Positions 20,587 to 29,330 of a stretch of DNA of 35,952 nt are shown here, piece after piece; position 1 is the first letter of the stretch; each line of letters starts with the position of its first letter. Both the position numbers and the translations under genes were made by a program. The stretch lies in the NCBI GenBank assembly GCA_023401595.1, contig JAEXDQ010000032.1, positions 1 through 35,952 on the forward strand. The letters run 5' to 3'. The notes under the pieces are model-generated. The model worked only from the letters and a program-made list of their open reading frames with translations, had not been told where the DNA came from and made no database searches. Source of the DNA: Spirochaetota bacterium (GTDB lineage: Bacteria > Spirochaetota > Spirochaetia > Sphaerochaetales > Sphaerochaetaceae).

Positions 20587-21948
20587 ATGCATACAGTCAC
20601 GGCAGGAATTATCGAGCATGTCCGCAAGCAGGATCCAGAACAGCATGAATTTCATCAGGCGGTTACGGAATTCATGACCTCAGTTGACAAAATCATCGAC
20701 GACGTCCCTCAGATAGTCTTTGACAAGGTTCTGGAACGCATGGTGGAGCCTGAACGGGCTATCATGTTCAGGGTCCCTTGGATGGATGACGACGGCAACC
20801 TGCAGATCAACAGGGGCTTCAGGGTACAGATGAACAGCGCGCTCGGACCATATAAAGGAGGACTCAGGCTCCATCCTTCCGTCAACCTGTCGATTATGAA
20901 GTTCCTCGCGTTTGAACAAGTCTTCAAGAATAGCCTGACAGGGCTTTCCATGGGAGGGGGAAAAGGCGGCTCCGACTTCAATCCGAAAGGCAAGAGCGAC
21001 CATGAGGTAATGCGTTTCTGTCAGAGCTTCATGACCGAGCTGTCACGCCATATCGGGGAGGATACGGATGTACCGGCGGGTGACATCGGTGTCGGCGGAC
21101 GGGAAATCGGCTATATGTTCGGTCAATACAAACGGCTGAACAACAAATTCGTTGGAATACTTACGGGAAAAGGACCGGCCTGGGGCGGCTCCTTCATCAG
21201 GCCGGAGGCTACCGGTTACGGCCTGGTATATCTTGCGGGAGCAATTCTTGAAGACGCGGGCATGGGATTCGACGGACGGACTTGTCTGGTCAGCGGTAGC
21301 GGCAACGTCGCCCAGCATACAGTGGAAAAACTCAGCCAGCTCGGAGCGAAGGTCGTTACGTTGTCCGACTCGTCCGGCGTACTCTACGATCCGGCGGGAA
21401 TCGATGAAAGGAAACTCGCATGGGTCAAGACCTTGAAGAACGTCCGCCGCGGCAGGATCTCCGAATATGCGAAGCAATTTCCTGGTTGTACCTACCTTCC
21501 GCATGACGGCTCCGAAAACAGCAATCCGTTATGGGAGTTCCCTGCGGACTATGCGTTTCCCTGCGCGACTCAGAATGAAATCAATGAGCTTGACGCACAG
21601 CATCTGCTCTCCAACAAGATCAAGATGGTCGCCGAAGGGGCGAACATGCCGACTTGCGCAGCGGCCTTGGACTTGTTCAGGGACGCCGGCATTCTGTTCG
21701 CGCCCGCGAAGGCGGCGAACGCGGGCGGAGTGGCCGTCTCAGGGCTAGAAATGGCGCAGAACAGCAGTCGGCTCCAATGGACGCCGCAGGAGGTAGATGC
21801 ATATCTGCAAAGGATCATGAAGAACATCTATCACAATATCAGCGGCGCCGCCGAAAAATACAGCAAGAAGGGAGATTTCGTCGATGGCGCGAATATCGCT
21901 GCTTTCCTCAAGGTAGCCGACGCCATGGTCGCCCAAGGATACGTGTAA
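20587..21948 (+). CDS. gdhA: NADP-type glutamate dehydrogenase
   Basis: 453 residues, the normal length of the hexameric bacterial enzyme. It aminates 2-oxoglutarate with ammonium, or the reverse. Motifs: NSALGPYKGGLRLHPSVN (substrate binding), FKNSLTGLSMGGGKGGSDFN with the catalytic Lys, DVPAGDIGVGGREIGYMFGQ, the Rossmann loop LVSGSGNVAQHTVEKL, and AEGANMPT. The Rossmann region and overall length fit the NADP-dependent (GdhA) subgroup; cofactor choice is inferred. AAGGAG precedes the start. It is a single gene with a terminator at 22027 and a long 580-bp upstream region. Confidence 0.96.
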   Translation: MHTVTAGIIEHVRKQDPEQHEFHQAVTEFMTSVDKIIDDVPQIVFDKVLERMVEPERAIMFRVPWMDDDGNLQINRGFRVQMNSALGPYKGGLRLHPSVNLSIMKFLAFEQVFKNSLTGLSMGGGKGGSDFNPKGKSDHEVMRFCQSFMTELSRHIGEDTDVPAGDIGVGGREIGYMFGQYKRLNNKFVGILTGKGPAWGGSFIRPEATGYGLVYLAGAILEDAGMGFDGRTCLVSGSGNVAQHTVEKLSQLGAKVVTLSDSSGVLYDPAGIDERKLAWVKTLKNVRRGRISEYAKQFPGCTYLPHDGSENSNPLWEFPADYAFPCATQNEINELDAQHLLSNKIKMVAEGANMPTCAAALDLFRDAGILFAPAKAANAGGVAVSGLEMAQNSSRLQWTPQEVDAYLQRIMKNIYHNISGAAEKYSKKGDFVDGANIAAFLKVADAMVAQGYV

Positions 21949-22026
21949 GCCGTTTTCTCGCCCATGGAGCCGCATAGCGGTCATTCGATAGTCCATATCC
22001 GTCCGGATGCTTCATCATCACAACGG

Positions 22027-22067
22027 GAGCGTTGCAAAACATGTCGTTGCAACGCTCTCTTTTTATT
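22027..22067 (+). terminator. Terminator after gdhA
   Basis: GAGCGTTGCAA (22027-22037) pairs perfectly with TTGCAACGCTC (22047-22057), followed by TCTTTTTATTT. Confidence 0.92.
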
Positions 22068-22137
22068 TCTGCCCCCCCTCCTGGCCGGCTCGGTCATGTT
22101 GCCATGACATGGCGTCGACAAGCACAGGACGCGATAC

Positions 22138-22184
22138 TTGACATCAATCCTCATAATAAGCATACTAGTTATACAAGTATAACT
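22138..22184 (+). promoter_or_regulatory. Promoter and 18-bp palindromic operator of the AbrB-ABC operon
   Basis: TTGACA (22138-22143), N17 and CATACT (22161-22166). Directly after the -10 box is a perfect 18-bp palindrome, AGTTATAC-AA-GTATAACT (22167-22184), covering the expected transcription start. The downstream AbrB-like protein is the likely ligand. Confidence 0.75.
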
Positions 22185-22218
22185 TTACTTACAATAAATA
22201 TTATGGAAGGACAGAGCG

Positions 22219-22515
22219 ATGGATAAGAAACTGACCCATTTCATGACTACAGTGAAAGTAGGCCCGAAAGGCCAGGTAGTTATTCCCAAGGAGATCAGGG
22301 ACATGTTCGGTATCCAGCCCGGAGATAGTCTGATCATGATGGCCGACAGCGGGAAAGGCATCGCCATCCACAAACAAAGCGTCATGGAACAGATTGCGAA
22401 AGCTATCTTTGACGGGCAAGGAATGGTACAGTATCCGAAGGAAGAACCGGAAGACCTGAAAACCTTTGCGAAAGCGATACAGGAAACCGCGGAAAACGGG
22501 AAGATGGAGCTATGA
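22219..22515 (+). CDS. AbrB/SpoVT-type transcriptional regulator
   Basis: 98 residues. TTVKVGPKGQVVIPKEIRDM followed by FGIQPGDSLIMM is the swapped-hairpin AbrB DNA-binding domain. The C-terminal half (QIAKAIFDGQGMVQYPKEEP) is helical and probably mediates oligomerisation or ligand sensing. GGAAGGA lies before the start. Its stop overlaps the next start (ATGA), so it is the first gene of a three-gene operon with an ABC ATPase and a membrane subunit. In many bacteria the same exporter type is preceded by a GntR/YtrA regulator; here the AbrB protein occupies that place. The palindrome at its promoter fits autoregulation. Confidence 0.9.
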   Translation: MDKKLTHFMTTVKVGPKGQVVIPKEIRDMFGIQPGDSLIMMADSGKGIAIHKQSVMEQIAKAIFDGQGMVQYPKEEPEDLKTFAKAIQETAENGKMEL

Positions 22516-23369
22516 ACCCGTTAGTCGCGGAGAATTTTTGTAAAACGTATCCGACGTTCTCGCTCAAGGATGTCTCGTTCTCCTTGGAACAGGGCAAGAT
22601 CACAGGCTTCATCGGACGGAACGGCGCGGGAAAAACGACCACGCTCAAGTGCCTGTTCAATATCGTCCACCCCGACCGGGGGCAAGCGACGTTTTTTGGC
22701 AAGACGTTCCGGGAACATGAGCTGGAAATCAAACAGCAGGTCGGTTATGTCTGCGGAGGTATCGACTACTATACGCAGAAAAAGCTCCAACGCATCACTG
22801 AAGTGACAAAACGTTTCTATACAGCCTGGGACGACACGGCCTACAAACGTTATCTGTCGCTGTTCAATCTTGACGAAGGGAAAACCCCTGCGCAGCTTTC
22901 CGCGGGGATGAAGGTCAAATACGCTTTGGCGCTCGCCTTGTCGCACAACGCAGAGCTTTTGATCCTCGACGAACCGACAAGCGGATTGGATCCGGTGTCG
23001 CGGGACGAACTGTTGCAGATATTCCTCGAACTGTGCAATCAAGGTAAAACGATCTTCTTCTCCACCCATATCACTTCGGATCTCGACAATTGCGCCGACA
23101 ATATCATTTACATAAGCGACGGTGCGATCAAAGCCGATACCTGCATGAAAAGCTTCGTGGAGGGCTACCGGGTCGTGGAGCTTCCCCAGAACGGCGTGCC
23201 GCTGGAATTGGAGTCGTCGCTCATTGGACGGAAGAGGACCAAGACGGGATATAGCGCGCTGGTCAAGGCGGGTACGGAACGGCGCTTGGGGCTGCCGGCG
23301 AAAGAAGTGGATTTGGAAGAAATCATGGTACATCTGGAAAAGGAGCGTGAGACATGCGCAATCTGCTGA
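22512..23369 (+). CDS. ABC transporter ATP-binding subunit (YtrB/BcrA-like)
   Basis: 285 residues. Walker A GRNGAGKTTTLKCLF, Q-loop region VGYVCGGIDYYTQ, signature QLSAGMKVKYALALALSH (LSxGM form), Walker B LLILDEPTSGLDPVSRDEL and H-loop FFSTHITSDLD. The signature and the C-terminal 60-residue extension resemble exporter ATPases of the YtrB/BcrA group. It pairs with the integral-membrane protein that overlaps its 3' end by 16 nt. The substrate is unknown; family members handle peptide antibiotics or cell-envelope stress. Regulation is likely by the AbrB-like gene product just upstream. Confidence 0.9.
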   Translation: MNPLVAENFCKTYPTFSLKDVSFSLEQGKITGFIGRNGAGKTTTLKCLFNIVHPDRGQATFFGKTFREHELEIKQQVGYVCGGIDYYTQKKLQRITEVTKRFYTAWDDTAYKRYLSLFNLDEGKTPAQLSAGMKVKYALALALSHNAELLILDEPTSGLDPVSRDELLQIFLELCNQGKTIFFSTHITSDLDNCADNIIYISDGAIKADTCMKSFVEGYRVVELPQNGVPLELESSLIGRKRTKTGYSALVKAGTERRLGLPAKEVDLEEIMVHLEKERETCAIC

Positions 23370-24001
23370 ACAAGGAGCTTCGTCTCGCACTGCACCCCAC
23401 CGCATATATTTTCCTGGCGTTTTCGGCCATGCTGCTGATACCGAACTATCCGTATTATGTAATATTCTTTTATTCGGGATTGGCCGTTTTCTTCACCTGC
23501 CTGAACGGGCGGGAGAACCACGACATCGGATATACCATGAATCTCCCCGTCCGAAAAAAGGATATCGTCGGCGCGAGGTTCCTGGTCGTCATTCTCCTGC
23601 AGATCCTCCAGACGATCCTGGCCGTACCCTTCGCCATCATCAGGCAAGGCTTCCCAATGCCGGGGAACCAGGTGGGTATGGATGCGAACATCGCGTTTTT
23701 CGGACTCGCCTATATCATGATGGGCCTGTTCAACCTCGTGTTCTTCGGAATCTATTACAGGAATGTGGAAAAGGTCGGCAAGGCGTTGGGTTTCGCAAGC
23801 TTCGCGACGGGACTGTACATGACGATCATGGAAACACTCACCCATGCGCTGCCGCTCTTCCGGGACCGCCTCGATACGAAGGATCCGGAATACCTGTCTG
23901 CGAAGCTGATCGTCCTGGCCGTTGGCGTCCTGGTCTATGGGATGCTGACATGGCTCGCCTATCGGCGGGCGGTCAGAGCGTTTGAGAAGCTCGATCTATA
24001 G
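23354..24001 (+). CDS. ABC-2-type membrane permease
   Basis: 215 residues with about six hydrophobic segments (such as TAYIFLAFSAMLLIPNYPYY, VIFFYSGLAVFFTCL, FFGLAYIMMGLFNLVFFGIY, LIVLAVGVLVYGMLTWLAY). The sequence NGRENHDIGYTMNLPVRKKD, with the 'e..kg....LPv.r.diV.aR' pattern, places it in the ABC2_membrane_5-like group that partners YtrB-type ATPases. It begins inside the ATPase gene, with AGGAG upstream, so coupling is tight. It ends 40 nt from the convergent importer ATPase gene at 24041, with no clear terminator between. Confidence 0.86.
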   Translation: MRNLLNKELRLALHPTAYIFLAFSAMLLIPNYPYYVIFFYSGLAVFFTCLNGRENHDIGYTMNLPVRKKDIVGARFLVVILLQILQTILAVPFAIIRQGFPMPGNQVGMDANIAFFGLAYIMMGLFNLVFFGIYYRNVEKVGKALGFASFATGLYMTIMETLTHALPLFRDRLDTKDPEYLSAKLIVLAVGVLVYGMLTWLAYRRAVRAFEKLDL

Positions 24002-24040
24002 CCGACGCCCAGCTGGACCATAAAATCGCATCGTTGGAAA

Positions 24041-24772
24041 TCAGCCGGACAGACCGCCGTACAACCGGCTTTCATAGGCCAGCAGCTCAGGCAGTCCCGG
24101 CCTACGGAGCGCACGGGGGACGTCGATGGAGAACAGGTCGGCGATTTCGGCGGGAGGCCCGTCAAGTCGGCATACGCTATCGGCGGCGAGAACCGCCTCT
24201 GCGACATCGTGAGTCACATACAGCGTTGTACGCCGGTCCTCCCTCCACAGTTGCAGGAAGGCCTGCAACAGTTCGTAACGCAGCTTGACGTCGAGGCTCT
24301 GGAAAGGTTCATCCATCAAAATCAGCTTGGACGGATAGGCGAACGCCCTCGCGATAGCGACCCTTTGCCGCATACCCCCCGATAGTTCCGACGGAAGGTA
24401 CGCTTTGTATCCAGAAAGACCGACCAAGGAAAGGAACCGGAGGGCTTTTTCTTCACGTTCCCTTCTATCGGAAACCGACGCCCGCAAAGGTAGCTCGACA
24501 TTGGTGAATACGTTGCGCCAAGGCAATAACCGCGGTTCCTGGAAGAGATAGCTTACAGGCCCGTCCTCTCCTGATTCCCGAAGAATCATACCATCGTCCA
24601 ACGGTGTCAGTCCGGCGACCAGATGCAACAAAGTCGTCTTGCCGCATCCGGAAGGCCCTGTCAGAACCTGTATGGCGCCTGACGGAATATCAAGGGTGAA
24701 ATCGGCGAATACGGGTACTACCGCGTCAGCCTCTTTACTGAAATAGCTTTTCGAAAGATGTTTGAGGCGCAT
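24041..24772 (-). CDS. Nitrate/sulfonate/taurine-type ABC importer ATPase
   Basis: 243 residues from the start at 24772 (GGAGG 7 nt upstream; the frame reaches 24811, inside the permease gene). Walker A GPSGCGKTTLLHLVAG, Q-loop YLFQEPRLLPW (the SsuB/TauB-type 'FQeprLLPW'), signature ELSGGMRQRVAIARAFA, Walker B LILMDEPFQSLD and H-loop YVTHDVAEA. It energises import with the permease at 24774-25637 and binding protein at 25618-26610, in the gene order A-C-B on the minus strand. The family imports sulfonates, nitrate, thiamine precursors or riboflavin-like compounds; sequence alone does not fix the substrate. Confidence 0.9.
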   Translation of the reverse strand: MRLKHLSKSYFSKEADAVVPVFADFTLDIPSGAIQVLTGPSGCGKTTLLHLVAGLTPLDDGMILRESGEDGPVSYLFQEPRLLPWRNVFTNVELPLRASVSDRREREEKALRFLSLVGLSGYKAYLPSELSGGMRQRVAIARAFAYPSKLILMDEPFQSLDVKLRYELLQAFLQLWREDRRTTLYVTHDVAEAVLAADSVCRLDGPPAEIADLFSIDVPRALRRPGLPELLAYESRLYGGLSG

Positions 24773-24773
24773 G

Positions 24774-25637
24774 TCAACGTCCTCCAGCCGTCGGAACGGC
24801 TTTCCTGGCATGCAGAACGGATATCCGTCGGCTCAACGCAAGCACGATGTCGAAGAACAGCTCCCCTAAAGCCGTCAGCAAGACGGCGATCAACGTCCAG
24901 GCAAGGACGTCGGAAGTCTCCAGGTTCACCTGAGCCAGCTGGAGCCTGCTACCGATGCCGTACCGGGGAACCGTAAGAACTTCCGCTGCGACCACGACCT
25001 TCCAGACCATCGACAACGTCAGCCTCGCGCCGGTTATGACGGACGGCAGCAACGATGGCACAACATAATGCTTCAACTTCAAAGAAGGGGAAAAACCATA
25101 AAGCGAACACATCTGCTCCAACGAAGAATCCATTTGGGTTACCGACTGCGACACTTGGATGAACATGACGGGAAACCCCATCAGGAACGCCGAAAAAATC
25201 GGAACGGTGCCGCTGGAGAACCAGATGAAGGCCAACAGGATCACGCTCATGACGGGCGTGGCCTTCAACACGGTCAGGATAGGGTTCAAAGCGGCTTTTA
25301 CCCAAGGGATGAATCCTGCACAGAGACCGAACAGCGTCCCGGCGGCAACGATGAGCAGAAAACTTTCGAGCGCACGTAGCACCGTCATGCCGATGTTCAT
25401 TGAAAACGGCCGCAGGGACATGATACGGACCAACGCCCCCAATACGGGACCTGGTCCAGGAAGAATGACTTGGGCGTCGACCAAAACGGCGCCCAACTGC
25501 CAGACGCACAATAGGACGACGCATGAGACGGCTGCTACAAGATGTCGCGACCAAGCCGGGCCGAAAGCCCGCCGTATGGCGGCGGGCCGGTCCACGGAAG
25601 TCAGCCGGGTCTTGGAACTAGAGGTAGAACGCCTCAT
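24774..25637 (-). CDS. SsuC/TauC-type ABC importer permease
   Basis: 287 residues from ATG 25637, with GGAGGA 8 nt upstream; an upstream TTG at 25655 is less likely. About six membrane helices. The cytoplasmic EAA-like loop is seen in QMCSLYGFSPSLKLKHYVVP followed by SLLPSVITGARLTLSMVWKV, the BPD_transp_1 family pattern. It starts 20 nt before the end of the binding-protein gene and abuts the ATPase gene. A basic N-terminus (RRSTSSSKTRLTSVDRPAAI) precedes the first helix. Confidence 0.9.
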   Translation of the reverse strand: MRRSTSSSKTRLTSVDRPAAIRRAFGPAWSRHLVAAVSCVVLLCVWQLGAVLVDAQVILPGPGPVLGALVRIMSLRPFSMNIGMTVLRALESFLLIVAAGTLFGLCAGFIPWVKAALNPILTVLKATPVMSVILLAFIWFSSGTVPIFSAFLMGFPVMFIQVSQSVTQMDSSLEQMCSLYGFSPSLKLKHYVVPSLLPSVITGARLTLSMVWKVVVAAEVLTVPRYGIGSRLQLAQVNLETSDVLAWTLIAVLLTALGELFFDIVLALSRRISVLHARKAVPTAGGR

Positions 25638-26610
25638 CCGGCAGCTTTCCTCCAATGGAATTGGGGCTGTAGTCGAACAACGTCTTGAAATAGGTCTGCA
25701 TATCGCCCTTGGCGTCCTGCGCGGTCCTGAACACCAAAGCGCAATTCGGAATCGCAGGAACGGCCATCGCCGCGCTCATGATTCCAGCGGCCTCGATAGC
25801 GGCCCCCGCCTCCGCCGGAGTGGAATTGACCCATTCTACGGAATCCATATAGGCGGAAATCACCTGCTGCCACGCATACGGGTGTTTGGCGCGGAAGGCA
25901 TCGGTCACGACCAACACCGACATGGGATAGTTTCCCTTCCCCACCATCTCGCTCCAAAGCGTCTGGACGTCGGCGACGACCCTGACATTCGGATTCCTGT
26001 TCAGGACCATCGTGACAAAAGGTTCAGGAAGAATCGCGGTAGAGACCTTTCCGCCGATTACCAACTGCGCAAGCTGGGCGGGCGCCGCGACGGAGTAATC
26101 GAGAACGATGTCCTTGTCCGCTTCAAGCCCGGCGGCCCGGATCAATATCTGCGACATCTGGTCAGGCGTACCGTTGGCGCCGGGTATGGACAACGTCTTG
26201 CCAACGAGACCGGACACCTCCTGTATGGAGGCGTCGGAACTCAACACCTTGAGCATTCCCTCTCCGACCACGGCCGCGGCCTTGACTGCGATTCCCTTGT
26301 TGTAGAGGTTGGCGGCGGTATTGGTCGGCAGGGCCGCCATGTCGAGTTCGCCGCTGGCGAGACGGGCGATCACTTCGTTCGGCGACGGATATACGGAAAG
26401 CTCGACGGTCACGTTGTCTGAAACAGCCCCTCCGTCACGGGTGAGCCCGATACTGCTGAAACCGGTGGGGCCCTGCATGACCGCCATACGAACGGTCACG
26501 TCGCCCTCCGCCGCCGCTTTGCGTTGTTCATAGGACGCCTGGGCGAACAACATGCCCGTCATTGAAAGCATTACAAGAAGCGCACAGGCAAAACGTATTC
26601 TCTTTTTCAT
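25618..26610 (-). CDS. SsuA/NMT1-like periplasmic substrate-binding protein
   Basis: 330 residues from ATG 26610 (GGAGGTG upstream); this start gives a proper signal peptide, KKRIRFACALLVMLSMTGML followed by FAQA. The mature protein has the NMT1/SsuA-type pattern: VRMAVMQGPTGFSSIGL, SGELDMAALPTNTAANLYNK, SLVG-like GLVGKTLSIPG and VSTAILPEPF. It delivers the ligand to the permease. The segment ELDMAALPTN is typical of MetQ/NMT1-like binding clefts, but the ligand is not deducible. It is the first gene of the importer operon, 130 nt downstream of tyrS, from which it is separated by a GC hairpin and T run. Confidence 0.88.
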   Translation of the reverse strand: MKKRIRFACALLVMLSMTGMLFAQASYEQRKAAAEGDVTVRMAVMQGPTGFSSIGLTRDGGAVSDNVTVELSVYPSPNEVIARLASGELDMAALPTNTAANLYNKGIAVKAAAVVGEGMLKVLSSDASIQEVSGLVGKTLSIPGANGTPDQMSQILIRAAGLEADKDIVLDYSVAAPAQLAQLVIGGKVSTAILPEPFVTMVLNRNPNVRVVADVQTLWSEMVGKGNYPMSVLVVTDAFRAKHPYAWQQVISAYMDSVEWVNSTPAEAGAAIEAAGIMSAAMAVPAIPNCALVFRTAQDAKGDMQTYFKTLFDYSPNSIGGKLPDEAFYL

Positions 26611-26684
26611 TTCACACCTCCGGCCATCAGCCGTGACACGACGATGGCGACTGGTCAACTGGCGGCCTTTTCAGGGCCGACGCC

Positions 26685-26717
26685 AAAAAAAATCAAACGA
26701 GCGGCCGTTAGGGCCGC
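26685..26717 (-). terminator. Probable terminator after tyrS
   Basis: On the minus strand GCGGCC (26712-26717) pairs with GGCCGC (26701-26706), followed 8 nt later by eight T (26685-26692). A second GC-rich inverted repeat lies at 26661-26684. Confidence 0.6.
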
Positions 26718-26739
26718 CCGAAACATACTCATAAAACCA

Positions 26740-27993
26740 TTATCGGGCAACTACCCTGAAATATCGCTTCTTACCGGCCTTCAGCACCAGTTCGCCATGT
26801 TCGTCCAACCAACTGGCGTCGATGACCGCCTTGGGATCCTCGACCTTCCGGTCATTGACCACCGCGCCGCCCTGGGTCACCAAACGGCGAGCGTCGCTGT
26901 TCGTAGCGCACAATCCGGTCATGGAGAACAACGTCAGCACTCCGATACCGTCTTCAAGCTTGGACAGCTCGATTTCCATCGACGGCATACCTTCGCGGTC
27001 GGCGGCGGCTCCCGCTCCTCCGAACACGGCCTTGGCCGCGGTCCTGGACTTCTCGGCCTCTTCCTCGCCGTGGACGATCTTGGTCTGTTCGTAGGCCAGG
27101 CGTTCCTTGGCGTCGTTGATATTCCGTTTAGGATCGGCGTATTCGGCGATTTCATCAAGCGGCAGGAACGTAAAAATCTTCATGAAATGGATGACGTCCT
27201 CGTCCGTGACATTCCTCCAATACTGGTAGAAATCATACGGCGAGTACATCTCAGGATTCAAGAACACGGCGCCCTTTTCACTCTTGCCCATCTTCTTGCC
27301 GTCGGAACGCATGATCAGGTTGAAGGTCAGTCCATAGCACTGAGGCCCGTCCATGCGGCTGATCAGATCGATTCCGGCCACGATATTGCCCCACTGGTCG
27401 GCGCCGCCCATCTGGAGACGGCAACCGGTGTTCTTGTTGAGCATGTAGAAATCATAGCTCTGCAGCAGCTGGTAGTTGAACTCAATGAACGAGAGCCCAC
27501 GCTCCAGGCGTTGCTTGACCCCCTCGAAGGTCAGCATCCGGTTGACGGAGAAATAACGTCCGATGTCACGGAGGAACTGGATGTAGTTGAGATCTACGAG
27601 CCAGTCGGCGTTGTTCATCATCACCGCATGGCCGACGCCTGGCGCCGGGTTTTCGGAAAAATCGACGACAGTCCCAAGCTGTTCCTTGATATGGGCGCAG
27701 TTCTCCTGGATCTGCTCCAAGGTCAGGATCTTGCGCAGCTCGGTCTTGCCGGAGGGATCGCCGATCATGCCCGTCCCGCCGCCGACAAGGGCGATCGGAT
27801 TGTGGCCTGCGAGTTGCAGGTGATGCATGGCGAAGAACGGAACCATATGGCCGATATGGAGGCTCGGGCCTGTCGGATCGACGCCGACATAGAATTTGAC
27901 CGGCCCCTCGTCCATCAGCGCGGACAGGCCGTCCCAGTCGGTACAGTTATTGATAAAACCCCGGTCCTGAAGGACCTGCAATGCCTTGTTCAT
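26740..27993 (-). CDS. tyrS: Tyrosyl-tRNA synthetase
   Basis: 417 residues, a class I synthetase. The HIGH motif appears in VDPTGPSLHIGHMVPFFAMH and the KMSKS motif as KKMGKSEKGAVFLN. The tyrosine-binding region is FNYQLLQSYDFYML with GADQWGNIVAGIDL. The C-terminal S4 domain is present (DARRLVTQGGAVVNDRKVED). It attaches Tyr to its tRNA. GGGAG lies before the start, 11 nt after glyS, so it is the third gene of a gltX-glyS-tyrS unit. The protein is complete. Confidence 0.96.
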   Translation of the reverse strand: MNKALQVLQDRGFINNCTDWDGLSALMDEGPVKFYVGVDPTGPSLHIGHMVPFFAMHHLQLAGHNPIALVGGGTGMIGDPSGKTELRKILTLEQIQENCAHIKEQLGTVVDFSENPAPGVGHAVMMNNADWLVDLNYIQFLRDIGRYFSVNRMLTFEGVKQRLERGLSFIEFNYQLLQSYDFYMLNKNTGCRLQMGGADQWGNIVAGIDLISRMDGPQCYGLTFNLIMRSDGKKMGKSEKGAVFLNPEMYSPYDFYQYWRNVTDEDVIHFMKIFTFLPLDEIAEYADPKRNINDAKERLAYEQTKIVHGEEEAEKSRTAAKAVFGGAGAAADREGMPSMEIELSKLEDGIGVLTLFSMTGLCATNSDARRLVTQGGAVVNDRKVEDPKAVIDASWLDEHGELVLKAGKKRYFRVVAR

Positions 27994-28004
27994 TGAGCAA
28001 CTCC

Positions 28005-29330
28005 CTATACTCGTTTGTAGTCCTTGGTCTCCTGCTTGATACGGGCCACCAATTCGCTGACGGGTACGCGAACCTGTTCCATGGAATCACGGAAACGGAG
28101 CGTAACGGTATTGTCGTTCAGGGTGTCGTAGTCGACGGTCACGCAATACGGCGTACCGATTTCGTCCATGCGACGATACCTGCGGCCGATGGCTCCGCTC
28201 TGATCATAGAACGTGGCGAAGTCCTCGCGGAGCTGATGCTCCAGCTTGTCGGCGTACTCTCCTATCCCGTCCTTCTTGACCAGAGGCAGCACGGCCACGG
28301 TCACAGGCGCGATCACGGGATGGAAATGGAGGACGGTTCTCACATCGCCCTCTTCGAGCTCCTGTTCCTCATATGCGTCGGAAAGAGCCATAAGGACGTT
28401 GCGCGTCAGACCGGCGGAGGTTTCGACGACGTACGGGATGTACCGTTCATTGGATTCCTGGTCGAGATAGGACATGTCCTTGCCCGAAAAGGTCTGGTGC
28501 TGGGTCAGGTCATAGTCGGTACGGCTGTGGACACCTTCGAGTTCCTGCCAACCCATCGGGAAGAGGAACTGGATGTCATAGGCGTCCTTCGCATAGAAAG
28601 CCAGCTCGTCCGGTCCATGCTGATGCCAGCGCAGATGCTCCGGATGAATGCCCATCTTATGATAGAACGACATGCGCTGCTCGCGCCAGTACGGGAACCA
28701 TTGTTCATCGGTACCGGGCTTGCAGAACCATTGCATCTCCATCTGCTCGAATTCGCAGGAACGGAAGATGAAGTTCTTGGTGGTTATCTCGTTGCGGAAC
28801 GATTTCCCGACCTGCGCGATGCCGAACGGAATCTTCACACGGCTGCTGGACACGACGTTCTTGAAATCGACGTAGATGCCCTGAGCGGTTTCCGGGCGAA
28901 GATAGATGGTGCTCGCGGCGTCGGCGTTCGCGCCGATATGGGTGGCGAACATCAGGTTGAAATTACGGGGCTCGGTGAAGGAATCCTTCGCTCCGCAGAC
29001 CGGACAGGCGGCGTGCAGATCGATCTGGTCGGCTCGGAACCGGGACTTGCACTGCTTGCAGTCGACCATTGGATCGGTGAAGTTAGACACATGGCCGGAA
29101 GCTTCCCACACGCGGGGGTGCATCAGGATCGAGGCGTCGAGGCCGACGATATCGTCATGCAGCTGGGTCATCTCCTTCCACCAGAAATCCCGGATGTTGT
29201 TCTTCAGCTGAACACCCAATGGACCGTAGTCATATGCGCCATTCAATCCTCCATAGATCTCACTCGACTGGAAAATGAATCCACGACGCTTGCAAAGGGA
29301 TACAATCTTATCCATTGTTACTTCAGCCAT
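28005..29330 (-). CDS. glyS: Glycyl-tRNA synthetase (single-chain alpha2 type)
   Basis: 441 residues, a class II enzyme of the archaeal/eukaryote-like dimeric type used by spirochaetes and Gram-positives of low GC, not the GlyQ/GlyS two-chain form. Motifs: FIFQSSEIYGGLNGAYDYGP at the N-terminus, a CxxC pair (DCKQCKSRFRAD, ACPVCGAKD), motif 2 FRNEITTKNFIFRSCEFEQM, and motif 3 AGLTRNVLMALSDAYEE. The C-terminal anticodon-binding domain starts near PVIAPVTVAVLPL. The start at 29330 overlaps the gltX stop by 8 nt and has GAGG upstream in gltX. A later ATG at 29315 is less favoured. Confidence 0.95.
   Translation of the reverse strand: MAEVTMDKIVSLCKRRGFIFQSSEIYGGLNGAYDYGPLGVQLKNNIRDFWWKEMTQLHDDIVGLDASILMHPRVWEASGHVSNFTDPMVDCKQCKSRFRADQIDLHAACPVCGAKDSFTEPRNFNLMFATHIGANADAASTIYLRPETAQGIYVDFKNVVSSSRVKIPFGIAQVGKSFRNEITTKNFIFRSCEFEQMEMQWFCKPGTDEQWFPYWREQRMSFYHKMGIHPEHLRWHQHGPDELAFYAKDAYDIQFLFPMGWQELEGVHSRTDYDLTQHQTFSGKDMSYLDQESNERYIPYVVETSAGLTRNVLMALSDAYEEQELEEGDVRTVLHFHPVIAPVTVAVLPLVKKDGIGEYADKLEHQLREDFATFYDQSGAIGRRYRRMDEIGTPYCVTVDYDTLNDNTVTLRFRDSMEQVRVPVSELVARIKQETKDYKRV

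Noticed and set aside
25159..26421. 420-codon plus-strand open frame opposite the importer genes
   Set aside because: Shadow frame caused by high GC at third positions; the minus strand encodes recognisable SsuA and SsuC-like proteins.
26644..27996. 450-codon plus-strand frame opposite tyrS
   Set aside because: Shadow of tyrS with no conserved features of its own.
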